Source: Desulfuromonas thiophila
GTDB taxonomy: Bacteria; Desulfobacterota; Desulfuromonadia; Desulfuromonadales; Desulfuromonadaceae
Reading direction: 5' to 3'
NCBI RefSeq assembly: GCF_900101955.1
Contig: NZ_FNAQ01000020.1
Span: forward strand, 1 to 41,870
DNA: 41,870 bases
Shown here: positions 9,243-18,264 of the stretch, piece after piece
Numbering within the stretch: the first letter of the stretch is position 1
Layout of the letters: every line of letters begins with the position of its first letter
The notes under the pieces: generated by a model
What the model was told of the DNA's origin: nothing
Database searches by the model: none
What the model saw: only the letters and a program-made list of their open reading frames with translations
Position numbers and translations under genes: made by a program

Positions 9243-9599
9243 TTAGCCGATGCGCTCCTGGCGCTCCTGCTCGGTCTTGCAATCGATGCACAGGGTGGTA
9301 ACCGGCCGGGCTCGCAACCGCGCCTCGCCAATCTCCTCCTCGCAGCTTTCACAGATCCCGAAGGTGCCATCGTCGATCCGCTTGAGCGCCTCGCGAATCT
9401 TGCCGATCAGGCGGCGCTCGCGATCGCGAATGCGCAGCTCAAAATTGCGGTCGGACTCCATCGACGCGCGGTCGGTGGGGTCGGGGAAGTTTTCCTGCTC
9501 ATCGGTCATGCCCGAAACGGTCTTGCCTGCCTCGCGCAGCAGCTCATCAAGCTGTTTCTGCAGAATGGCGCGGTACTCTTCGGCTTTTTGCTGATCCAT
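9243..9599 (-). CDS. dksA: DksA/TraR-family zinc-finger protein
   Basis: Protein of 118 residues of the DksA/TraR family, which bind the secondary channel of RNA polymerase and, with ppGpp, adjust transcription from stable-RNA and amino-acid promoters. A long N-terminal coiled-coil region holds the DxxDRA-like tip (PDPTDRASMESDRN), followed by the C4 zinc finger CESCEEEIG...TLCIDCK. The family assignment is firm; which paralogue it is (true DksA or a shorter relative) is not. The ATG at 9599 is preferred over 9617 because GGGAG sits eight bases before it. Confidence 0.88.
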   Translation of the reverse strand: MDQQKAEEYRAILQKQLDELLREAGKTVSGMTDEQENFPDPTDRASMESDRNFELRIRDRERRLIGKIREALKRIDDGTFGICESCEEEIGEARLRARPVTTLCIDCKTEQERQERIG

Positions 9600-9637
9600 G
9601 GCAATGGCTCCCTGCATCTGGACGGACGCTTCACAAT

Positions 9638-9659
9638 AAAAAACGACTCATCCTAGTCG
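9638..9659 (-). terminator. Probable terminator of the Rrf2-type gene
   Basis: On the minus strand a 5-bp stem (CGACT with AGTCG, 9644-9648 and 9655-9659) is followed by six T. The stem is short, so strength is uncertain. Confidence 0.5.
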
Positions 9660-9674
9660 CTCGCCGCCGGCTTG

Positions 9675-10169
9675 TCAAGATCCTTGCGACACATCGACCG
9701 GACAGGAATGGCGTGCCGCCGCGGGCTGACCCGCCAATCCGGCCATCAGGCGATTGAGGTTGCTCTGTTCCTCCTGCGCCAGACGCGCGAAATCATACTG
9801 CTTGAGGGTTTCGATCATGCCACGCCGCACCTGCTGCCAGGCCTGATGCACCGGGCAGAAATCGTCCCGCTCGCAGCAGCCCTTGTCACCCAGGCAGGTA
9901 TTGATCAGCAGCGGATCCTCCTCTTCGCGATAGATATCGTAGAGACTGATCTGCTGAGGTGGACGGTTGAGATAGAAGCCACCGCCGACACCGCGCTGCG
10001 AACCGACAATGCCGGCACGCACCAGAGGCTGGAAAATCTTGGTCAGAAAGGCCGGGGTGACCCCCTGGGTGCGGCAGATATCCTTCTTCAGGATAATCTC
10101 GCCCGGTGGAAATTTCGCCATATAAAGAATGGCCCGGATAGCATATTCCGTGGCGCGAGTAATGACCAT
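9675..10169 (-). CDS. Rrf2-family Fe-S transcriptional regulator
   Basis: DNA-binding regulator of 164 residues. The N-terminal winged helix (RATEYAIRAILYMAK, then TPAFLTKIFQPLVRAGIVGSQRG and GGFYLNRPPQQISLYDI) is diagnostic of Rrf2 proteins. A cysteine cluster CLGDKGCCERDDFC near residues 90-105 fits an Fe-S-binding site as in IscR or NsrR. It probably senses iron-sulfur status, NO or redox; no isc or suf genes are in the window to decide between them. The ATG at 10169 has AGGGAG upstream. Its promoter overlaps one arm of an inverted repeat, which suggests autoregulation. Confidence 0.88.
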   Translation of the reverse strand: MVITRATEYAIRAILYMAKFPPGEIILKKDICRTQGVTPAFLTKIFQPLVRAGIVGSQRGVGGGFYLNRPPQQISLYDIYREEEDPLLINTCLGDKGCCERDDFCPVHQAWQQVRRGMIETLKQYDFARLAQEEQSNLNRLMAGLAGQPAAARHSCPVDVSQGS

Positions 10170-10203
10170 GTCTGGCTCCCTGTTTTGCTGACTGAATTTG
10201 TAA

Positions 10204-10232
10204 TAAATAGAGAGCCGACCGGCAGATGTCAA
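10204..10232 (-). promoter_or_regulatory. Promoter of the Rrf2-type regulator gene
   Basis: On the minus strand a perfect TTGACA (10227-10232) is followed after 17 nt by TATTTA (10204-10209), about 35 nt before the start codon. Confidence 0.55.
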
Positions 10233-10263
10233 TCAAAAACCTCAACAGGGTCACAATCTGCCG
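10220..10263. promoter_or_regulatory. Inverted repeat in the rrf2-gluQ divergent region (candidate operator)
   Basis: CGGCAGAT (10220-10227) and its exact reverse complement ATCTGCCG (10256-10263) are separated by 28 nt. The left arm touches the -35 box of the Rrf2-type gene. The arms may bind one dimer each or form a loop; the regulator is unknown. Confidence 0.4.
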
Positions 10264-10302
10264 CTACTTGACTTTTGCCGCCACAACTTCCACTCTGCCG
10301 CC

Positions 10303-11283
10303 ATGAACCGTTCAGCCCACCAAAAGACCTTGCCCGTCGGGCGTTTCGCACCCAGCCCGACCGGCTGGCTCCATTTCGGCTCCATCGTCACGGCATTGGC
10401 CAGCTACTGCCTGGCCCGCTCTGCCGGCGGAAGCTGGCTGGTTCGCATGGAGGATCTTGATCGGGCCCGGCTGGTTGCCGGCGCCGACAGTGTCATCCTG
10501 TATCAACTTGAGGCCCTTGGCCTGTTGTGGGACGGACCGATTCGCTACCAGAGCCGTTGCTTGCCCCTGTATCAGGCCGCTCTCGAACGGTTACAACGGC
10601 AGAATCGGATTTATCCGTGCGGCTGCAGTCGGACGCAGATAACGGCAGAAAGCCATGAAACGGGAGTCGATGGGCCGATCTACAGTGGCCGTTGCCGCCA
10701 ACCGGAACAGCGGCGAAGAACGCGGGATTCGGCCTGGCGCCTGCGTGTGGCGCCGCTGGCGGTCCGTTTCCGGGATGGCCTGCAGGGTGAACAGCGCCAG
10801 CAGCTGGCGCGGGAGGTGGGGGACTTCATTATCCGGCGACGCGACGGCCAGTTTGCCTACCAGCTGGCCACGCCGGTGGACGATGCCGATCAGGGCGTCA
10901 CCCAGGTGGTGCGCGGCGGTGACCTGCTGGGGTCGACCGCGCGCCAGATCTATCTGCTGAAGCTGCTCGGCCAGCCTCAACCGGCCTATGTCCATCTGCC
11001 CCTGGCGCTGCACGCCGATGGCCGCAAAATCAGCAAAAGCGCGGCCGACTGCCCCTGTCTGCCGGCCCGGCCCAGCCCCCAGCAGGCGGCCGCGGTGTTG
11101 CGGGCGGCACTGGCCTTTCTCGGTCAGAATCTGCCACCCCAGTTCCCGCCGCAGGCCAGCCCGGCGCAGATCATCACCTGGGCCTGCCAATCCTTCGACC
11201 TGCGCCGCGTCGATCCACAGCCGCGCTGCGCTGTCCCGGACGGCTGCGAGTTCAATCGGGCTCCAGCGCAGGGCCCGGCATGA
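10303..11283 (+). CDS. gluQ: Glutamyl-Q tRNA(Asp) synthetase
   Basis: Attaches glutamate to the queuosine base of tRNA(Asp). It is a 326-residue, truncated GluRS-like enzyme lacking the anticodon-binding domain, the usual size of this family. Seen: the HIGH-type segment FAPSPTGWLHFGS near residue 15, RMEDLDRAR, a zinc site made of PCGCSRTQI and YSGRC, and the KISKS loop (ADGRKISKS). No clear ribosome site precedes the ATG at 10303, but the family N-terminus starts here. Its 3' end overlaps the convergent diguanylate cyclase gene by 32 nt. Confidence 0.93.
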   Translation: MNRSAHQKTLPVGRFAPSPTGWLHFGSIVTALASYCLARSAGGSWLVRMEDLDRARLVAGADSVILYQLEALGLLWDGPIRYQSRCLPLYQAALERLQRQNRIYPCGCSRTQITAESHETGVDGPIYSGRCRQPEQRRRTRDSAWRLRVAPLAVRFRDGLQGEQRQQLAREVGDFIIRRRDGQFAYQLATPVDDADQGVTQVVRGGDLLGSTARQIYLLKLLGQPQPAYVHLPLALHADGRKISKSAADCPCLPARPSPQQAAAVLRAALAFLGQNLPPQFPPQASPAQIITWACQSFDLRRVDPQPRCAVPDGCEFNRAPAQGPA

Positions 11284-12898
11284 TCACCACCCGATCGCGA
11301 CCGGCCTGCTTGGCCCGGTAAAGGGCGGCGTCGGCCCGGCCAATCAACGCCTGGCCGCCTGCCGCATCAGCCGGGCTAAGACCGGCAACCCCGATGCTGA
11401 TCGTCAAATGCGTCTCCTGCGGCAACGGCGCTGCGGCAGACGGGTCCTCTGGTTCCCCACCGACCGGCAACCTCCGCACCAGCTGGCGGATGCGTTCAGC
11501 CACCTGTGCTGCTGCCATCAGGCGGGTTTCCGGCAGCAGACAGATAAACTCCTCGCCGCCAAAACGCGCTACCAGATCACGCGGTCGCCGGAGTGCCTGT
11601 TGCAGGGCGGTGGCGACCTGCTTCAAGGCGACATCGCCCGCCAGGTGGCCATGGCGATCATTGTATTGCTTGAAGTAGTCCAGATCGATCATCAAAAGGC
11701 TTAGCGGTGCCTGGCTGCGCCGGGCGGCAGCCAGTTCCCGCGCCAGCATCTGATCAAAATGACGCCGGTTGGCCACCCCGGTCAGACCATCCTGGCGGCT
11801 GAGAATCTCCAGCGCCCGCTGAACCTGGCGCCGTTCCTCGATTTCATGCTCCAGCTGGCGATTGAGCTGCTGTAGTTCAGCGGTACGCTGCTGAACGCGT
11901 TGCTCCAGCTCGCTGTGCAGGCGCTGCAGGCGGCGCAGCAGGCGACCGACCCCACGGTAAAGCAGGCCGCTGACAGCCAGCAGCACCAACGCCCCCAACC
12001 CCAGCGCCAGTCGCAAGGACCGGCAAAAATCCTGCCGCAGGTGACTGACATCCCACTGTGATACCAGCTGGCCGATACGGGCGCCATCCGGCCCTTCGAG
12101 CGACAAGGCCGGCAACCGCAGGAAACTGGCGCCATCGGCACCCGACAGGCGCTGGTTCGGTGTCGCGTTGAGCAACTGCTCCCGCTGAGCCACAGACGCT
12201 GGAAACTGTGCTGTGGCCGCGACACAGACCAGTCCATTGCTGTGTTCTTGCTGCTGCAATGGCGAGGCCGGCAGCTTGTCTGATTGAATGAAGAGGGCGC
12301 TGTCGATGCCGTGCAGACGGGCAAAGCGATCCAGTTCCCGCTGGGGGCGGATCTGTAGTAACAGCAATCCCGATAGCTGTTCGCCATCTGACAGCGGTAC
12401 TCCCACCGCCAGACTCAGTCCGGCGGTGGTGCGGGTCAGGCTGGCCAGGGGCTGCGCCGGGTGCTGCTGCAGCGCGCGCCGGACAAAAGGCAGATGGCCC
12501 AGATTGCGGCTCGGGGGTGGTGTGCCTCGACTGCAGAAAAACACCTCACCATCAGGAGTAAGCAGGGTAAGCGCGACAAAATAGGCATCTTCACGCTGCA
12601 GGGTGCGCAGCTTGCCCTCGAGCAAGGTCGCCAACTGTTCACGATCACGCCGGACGAATGCCGCCACGATCTCCCGGTTGGTCTGCACGAAACCCTGAGC
12701 GCGGTAGAGATAACGGGCCTGGGTCTGAGCCAGTTCCTGCCGGAAGCTGCTGTGCAGGGCCTCGGTCAACTGCTGCGCCCAGAGTTCGGTCATGCGGTCA
12801 AACTGGCGCAGGTGCAGCATGGCGAAACCACCAACCAGCAGCAACATCAACAGCAGCACAAAAGCGACCAATTTGTATTGCAGAAGTTTCGCCGTCAT
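11252..12898 (-). CDS. Membrane-bound diguanylate cyclase (GGDEF)
   Basis: Makes cyclic di-GMP from two GTP. The 548-residue protein has an N-terminal membrane helix (LVAFVLLLMLLLVGGFAML), a periplasmic sensory region of about 260 residues (double-Cache-like in size; not proven), a second helix (LALGLGALVLLAVSGLLY), a coiled coil rich in Gln/Arg/Glu, and a C-terminal GGDEF domain. The active-site motif is intact as GGEEF at 447-451 and the inhibitory I-site RPRD lies at 438-441, so it should be active and product-inhibited. No EAL domain is present. No normal ribosome site lies before the start; a perfect inverted repeat covers the start codon. It is transcribed toward gluQ. Confidence 0.93.
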   Translation of the reverse strand: MTAKLLQYKLVAFVLLLMLLLVGGFAMLHLRQFDRMTELWAQQLTEALHSSFRQELAQTQARYLYRAQGFVQTNREIVAAFVRRDREQLATLLEGKLRTLQREDAYFVALTLLTPDGEVFFCSRGTPPPSRNLGHLPFVRRALQQHPAQPLASLTRTTAGLSLAVGVPLSDGEQLSGLLLLQIRPQRELDRFARLHGIDSALFIQSDKLPASPLQQQEHSNGLVCVAATAQFPASVAQREQLLNATPNQRLSGADGASFLRLPALSLEGPDGARIGQLVSQWDVSHLRQDFCRSLRLALGLGALVLLAVSGLLYRGVGRLLRRLQRLHSELEQRVQQRTAELQQLNRQLEHEIEERRQVQRALEILSRQDGLTGVANRRHFDQMLARELAAARRSQAPLSLLMIDLDYFKQYNDRHGHLAGDVALKQVATALQQALRRPRDLVARFGGEEFICLLPETRLMAAAQVAERIRQLVRRLPVGGEPEDPSAAAPLPQETHLTISIGVAGLSPADAAGGQALIGRADAALYRAKQAGRDRVVIMPGPALEPD

Positions 12899-12913
12899 AA
12901 TGCAGGCATTATG
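12896..12913 (-). promoter_or_regulatory. Perfect inverted repeat over the diguanylate cyclase start codon
   Basis: CATAATGC-AG-GCATTATG: 8-bp arms with a 2-nt spacer. The arm at 12896-12903 contains the start codon. An AAAAAAGG stretch lies before a 4-codon mini-frame (Met-Pro-Ala-Leu, start 12909) whose stop overlaps the gene's ATG. It could be an operator or a translational control element. Confidence 0.4.
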
Positions 12914-13000
12914 GCCTTTTTTGCAGTGCTGACAAGTCCGCTGTCAGCATCCACGTTTTTTGGCACCGCAATTCCTGCTCTTTGTTCATTCTGCCGACAC

Positions 13001-13036
13001 AAAAAAGCGCATCCGGCACTGGCAGCCGGATGCGCT
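13001..13036 (-). terminator. Terminator of the frdCAB operon
   Basis: On the minus strand an 11-bp perfect stem (AGCGCATCCGG with CCGGATGCGCT) and a 9-nt loop are followed by six T. Confidence 0.92.
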
Positions 13037-13061
13037 GGGTATGGCTTAAAAGTGGCTCTGA

Positions 13062-13801
13062 CTACTGGGGCAGCGCCTTGATGTACTCGCGATTGAGCTT
13101 GGCGATGAACTTGACGCTCACGCCTTTGGGGCAGGCCGCTTCGCACTCGTAATGGTTGGTGCAGTTGCCGAAGCCGGCATTGAGCATGGCTTCAGTCATG
13201 TTTTTAACCCGGGCGGCGGCTTCGATCTGGCCCTGCGGCAGCACAGCCAGCTGGGCCACCTTGGCGCTGGTGAACAGCATGGCACTGCCATTGGGGCAGG
13301 CCGCCACGCAGGCACCACAGCCGATGCACTCGGCCGCGTCCATGGCGTAATCAGCTTCAACCTTGCCGATCAGGGTCTGGTTGGCTTCACCGACCTCGCC
13401 GGTATAGGCCGAGGTGTAGCCACCGGCCTGGATAATCTTATCCAGCGCGCTACGGTCCACCGCCAGGTCCTTGATCACCGGGAAGGCCTTGGCGCGCCAG
13501 GGCTCCAGGGTCAGGCTGTCGCCATCCTTGAACTGGCGCATGTGCAGCTGACAGGCCGTGGTCTTATCCTGCGGACCATGGGGGATGCCGTTAACGACGC
13601 AGCCACAGGTACCACAGATGCCTTCGCGGCAGTCATTGTCAAACTCGATGGGCTCAATGCCCTTCTCGATCAGATCCTGGTTGACCTCATCGAGCATTTC
13701 CAGGAAGGAGCTGTCGGGGCTGACATTCTTGGCCTCGTACTGCTCCAGTTTGCCCTTGTCCTCAGGGCCGTTTTGGCGCCATACGTACAGTGTCAGATTC
13801 A

Positions 13802-13802
<1 letters not shown>
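13062..13802 (-). CDS. frdB: Fumarate reductase/succinate dehydrogenase iron-sulfur subunit
   Basis: Electron-transfer subunit of 246 residues that carries electrons between the flavoprotein and the membrane cytochrome b. Ligands are visible for the [2Fe-2S] cluster (CREGICGTCGC and a later Cys in TTACQL), the [4Fe-4S] cluster (CIGCGACVAACP) and the third cluster (CTNHYECEAACP). The ATG at 13802 shares its A with the frdA stop (TAATG) and is preceded by AAGGAG, so it is translationally coupled. A strong terminator follows, making it the last gene of frdCAB. Confidence 0.95.
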
Positions 13803-15718
<1,916 letters not shown>

Positions 15719-15729
15719 GATGAACCCTC

Positions 15730-16407
15730 CTAAACTTTAATCAGGCCCAGCAGTATGGACACCGGGATGGAAATGAAGCCGACAAAGATGACGATCGCAG
15801 CGGCGCGGCCGATTTTTTCCATCACCGGCAGGGTGTTGGCCGTCAGACAGCCCAGGGTCTGGAACAGACTCTGGATACCGTGGCTCAGGTGCAGCAGCAC
15901 CGTGACCATGGCGCCGACATAGACCAGGCTGATGAAGAACTTCTGGAAGCTCAGAACCACCATGCTGAACACGTCGGCGCGGCCGAGGGCGTCAACCGGC
16001 AGGGCGCTGGCCGAGATCTCGGGATTGGTGACGTGCATGGTGAAGTGGAACAGATGGTAGACGACAAAAGCCAGAATCGCCAGACCGGTAAAGATCATGG
16101 TCTCAGCACCAAAGGAGGTGCGCAGGTTTTTCTTCTGGTTGTAGTCGATGGGGCGGGCGGCGCGGTTTTCCAGCGTCAGCTGGATACCAATGGCGATGTG
16201 CAGGGCGAACACCGCCAGCATCACCAGACGGAACACCCACACCAGAGGCCCGAGAGCGTGCAGGTGCTCGGCATAGGCGTTGAGGCCATTGGCACCAACG
16301 AACACCGACGAGTTCCCCAGCAGGTGGACAATGACGAAACTGACCAGCACAAAGCCGGTCACCGCCATCACAAGCTTTCTTCCGACAGAGCTCTGTAGCA
16401 TTTGCAT
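15730..16407 (-). CDS. frdC: Fumarate reductase/succinate dehydrogenase cytochrome b subunit
   Basis: Membrane anchor of 225 residues that binds heme b and exchanges electrons with the menaquinone pool. Five hydrophobic segments are seen (beginning [20 protein letters not shown], then [59 protein letters not shown] and [20 protein letters not shown]) with conserved His residues in several of them, as expected for dihaem B-type anchors. The frame is open to 16620, but the anchor begins at the ATG at 16407. It is the first gene of the operon, 11 nt before frdA. Confidence 0.93.
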   Translation of the reverse strand: MQMLQSSVGRKLVMAVTGFVLVSFVIVHLLGNSSVFVGANGLNAYAEHLHALGPLVWVFRLVMLAVFALHIAIGIQLTLENRAARPIDYNQKKNLRTSFGAETMIFTGLAILAFVVYHLFHFTMHVTNPEISASALPVDALGRADVFSMVVLSFQKFFISLVYVGAMVTVLLHLSHGIQSLFQTLGCLTANTLPVMEKIGRAAAIVIFVGFISIPVSILLGLIKV

Positions 16408-16729
16408 AGCGTTACCTATCCTTGAAGTGTTAGTGGCTGAACACGCAGGTTCAGGTTCCCAGTGCAATTCACGACCCGATTCCCTCCGCCCGGTCGCAGG
16501 CCATGGCGGACGGTGTCGGCCCGTGGCGGCGGCCTCCAACTGACAAATCTGTTCTGCATCGCATTCCCCCTTTTCGTCTCTCCTCAAACACCGATAAACC
16601 CGGTTACAACAACATGTCACGGGATTACATAATGGCGCCCATACTAAACATCGTTTTACGAAATTGCAAAAGTTATTTGTATACAGTGTGCATTTTTCAG
16701 GGCTTGCGATGCCGGCCGGGCCGGGCTTT
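16408..16729. other. Intergenic region upstream of frdCAB
   Basis: 322 nt without a supported gene, between the tcdA stop and the frdC start. The half nearer tcdA (about 16600-16700) is AT-rich and holds the best promoter candidate; the GC-rich half nearer frdC would be a leader of over 200 nt. No convincing hairpin terminator for tcdA was seen. Confidence 0.6.
16641..16669 (-). promoter_or_regulatory. Candidate promoter of frdCAB
   Basis: On the minus strand TTGCAA (16664-16669) and TAGTAT (16641-16646) are 17 nt apart. A palindrome TGTATACA (16678-16685) lies just upstream of the -35, where an activator could bind. Confidence 0.4.
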
Positions 16730-17473
16730 TCAGCTGTCGGCCGGTGCCAGCCACTGGTGCAGCAACTGGCCGGCCAGCATCAGACCGAACAGGGCTGGAA
16801 TGGTCGAGATGCTGCCGAGGGCCGCCTTGGCACCGGCGGCGTCGCGGCCGCCACTGCGCTGGCGTGGCAGCTCGGTGGAATAGACCGCCGGCAGCGGCCC
16901 GCTGACGCCACGGCGCCGCAGCTCCTTGCGCAGCACCCGCGCCAGGCGGCAGTGACGGCTGGCAAACAGATCGCCGAGGCAGACCTGTGCCGGATCGGTC
17001 TTGTTGCCCGCGCCCAGGGCGCTCATCAGGGGAATACCCGCCTGGCGGCAGTGGCAGATCAGATCGATCTTGGCGCCGATCTGGTCGATACAATCGAGCA
17101 CCATGTCGTAGGCTGGCGCCAGCAGCTGCGGCGCCGTGGCGGGGCTGTAACGTTCCAGATGGACATGCAGACGCAGGGCCGGATGAATGGCGCGGCAGCG
17201 CTCGGCCAGCACCTCGGCCTTGTAGCGGCCGACGGTCTGGTCGCAAGCATGGGATTGACGGTTGATATTGCTCGGGCTGATGCGATCAAAGTCGACCAGC
17301 GTCAGCTCGCCGATAGCGGCTCGCGCCAGCGCCTCGACCGCATGGCTGCCGACACCACCAAGGCCGAACACGGCCACATGCCGACCGTTGAGCCGGGCCA
17401 CGGCGGCATCACCCGCCAGCAGGCGCAGGCGGTCGAAACGGTCGGCCGGATCGGGATGGTGTTCTATCAGCAT
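16730..17473 (-). CDS. tcdA: tRNA threonylcarbamoyladenosine dehydratase TcdA
   Basis: E1-like enzyme that dehydrates t6A37 in tRNA to cyclic t6A using ATP. At 247 residues it fits the YgdL/CsdL branch of the ThiF family. Seen: nucleotide-binding VAVFGLGGVGSHAVEALAR, DFDRISPSNINRQ, YDMVLDCIDQIGAKIDL, SALGAGNKTDP and the C-terminal GSISTIPALFGLMLAG hydrophobic segment. The ATG at 17473 follows GGGAGGA at correct spacing; the longer open frame upstream overlaps the TatD gene in another frame. It is the last gene of the run that begins with the RND permease. Confidence 0.92.
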   Translation of the reverse strand: MLIEHHPDPADRFDRLRLLAGDAAVARLNGRHVAVFGLGGVGSHAVEALARAAIGELTLVDFDRISPSNINRQSHACDQTVGRYKAEVLAERCRAIHPALRLHVHLERYSPATAPQLLAPAYDMVLDCIDQIGAKIDLICHCRQAGIPLMSALGAGNKTDPAQVCLGDLFASRHCRLARVLRKELRRRGVSGPLPAVYSTELPRQRSGGRDAAGAKAALGSISTIPALFGLMLAGQLLHQWLAPADS

Positions 17474-17505
17474 TGAGAAATCCTCCCGCCCGTGCGGGGC
17501 GTAAT

Positions 17506-18264
17506 TCACAGTGACGGCAGACGCAGGATTCGCCGGCAGTTGGCCTGATGGTGCGCCACCAGCACTGCCGGCGACAAACCACAAAGCCCGGCAAGACGAT
17601 CGGCCAGCAACGCCAGCAGCGTCTGCGGCGCCACAGCAGCGGTCGTTGCCAAAAGCGCGGGCGCGTCGGATTCCAGCACCAGGGCCTGTGGCGGCAGCAG
17701 TCGCAGGGCCTGTGGCAGGCGGCGAACGCCAGGTCGCAGCAATACCGGACCGACACCGATGGCAAAACCCAGGGCGATAAACTGGCGGGCCAGTTCGACA
17801 CTGCCGGAAAAGCCGTGCAGGATGCCGCCGACGGCAGCGGCATCCTCCTGCCGCAGCAGCTCCAGCAACCGGCCATAGCGACCACGGCCATGCAGCACCA
17901 ACGGCTTGTCCCACTGGCGGGCCAGGGCAATCTGCTGCCTCAACACCTGTTCCTGGACAGCGGCTGCGGGGCCTTGGCGATCATCAAGACCAACCTCACC
18001 GACGGCCACCACCTCGGGCCGGGCCAGCAGGGCCGCCAGCGCCGCCGCCGTACCTTCTTGCCACTGCTGCGCCCAGGCCGGATGCAAGCCGGCGGCAACC
18101 CAGCGGTCCCAGGCCGGCGCCGCCAAAGACAGCAGCCGCGGCCAGTGGTCACAGGCGGTCGCCAGCAGCAGACAGGCGGGCGGCGGCGGACCATCATCCA
18201 GCAACCCGAGATGACAATGGCTGTCGAACACCAGCGCGTCAGAAGCTGTAACGGACTCCGCCAT
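17506..18264 (-). CDS. TatD-family metal-dependent hydrolase
   Basis: Predicted 252-residue TIM-barrel hydrolase; family members are nucleases or related phosphodiesterases using two metal ions. Metal ligands are visible: DSHCHLG near the N-terminus, GEVGLDD (Glu), VLHGRG (His), HGFSG (His) and ESDAP (Asp). The spacing is a little short and alanine-rich against E. coli TatD (about 260 residues), so it is a divergent member. The start is uncertain: the ATG at 18264 lacks a ribosome site and lies within the 3' end of the upstream barrel gene (26-nt overlap); a GTG just before the DSHCH motif is an alternative. It precedes tcdA by 32 nt. Confidence 0.85.
   Translation of the reverse strand: MAESVTASDALVFDSHCHLGLLDDGPPPPACLLLATACDHWPRLLSLAAPAWDRWVAAGLHPAWAQQWQEGTAAALAALLARPEVVAVGEVGLDDRQGPAAAVQEQVLRQQIALARQWDKPLVLHGRGRYGRLLELLRQEDAAAVGGILHGFSGSVELARQFIALGFAIGVGPVLLRPGVRRLPQALRLLPPQALVLESDAPALLATTAAVAPQTLLALLADRLAGLCGLSPAVLVAHHQANCRRILRLPSL

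Noticed and set aside
10655-11704. Plus-strand frames overlapping gluQ and the GGDEF gene
   Set aside because: Frameshifted shadows; gluQ and GGDEF motifs define the real frames.
12895-13146. 83-codon minus frame that ends at the diguanylate cyclase start (ATGA overlap)
   Set aside because: It runs through the frd terminator and the frdB 3' end; only its last four codons could be a leader.
16690-16729. Terminator of tcdA
   Set aside because: GGCC-rich sequence after the stop has no stem-loop followed by a T run that I could support.
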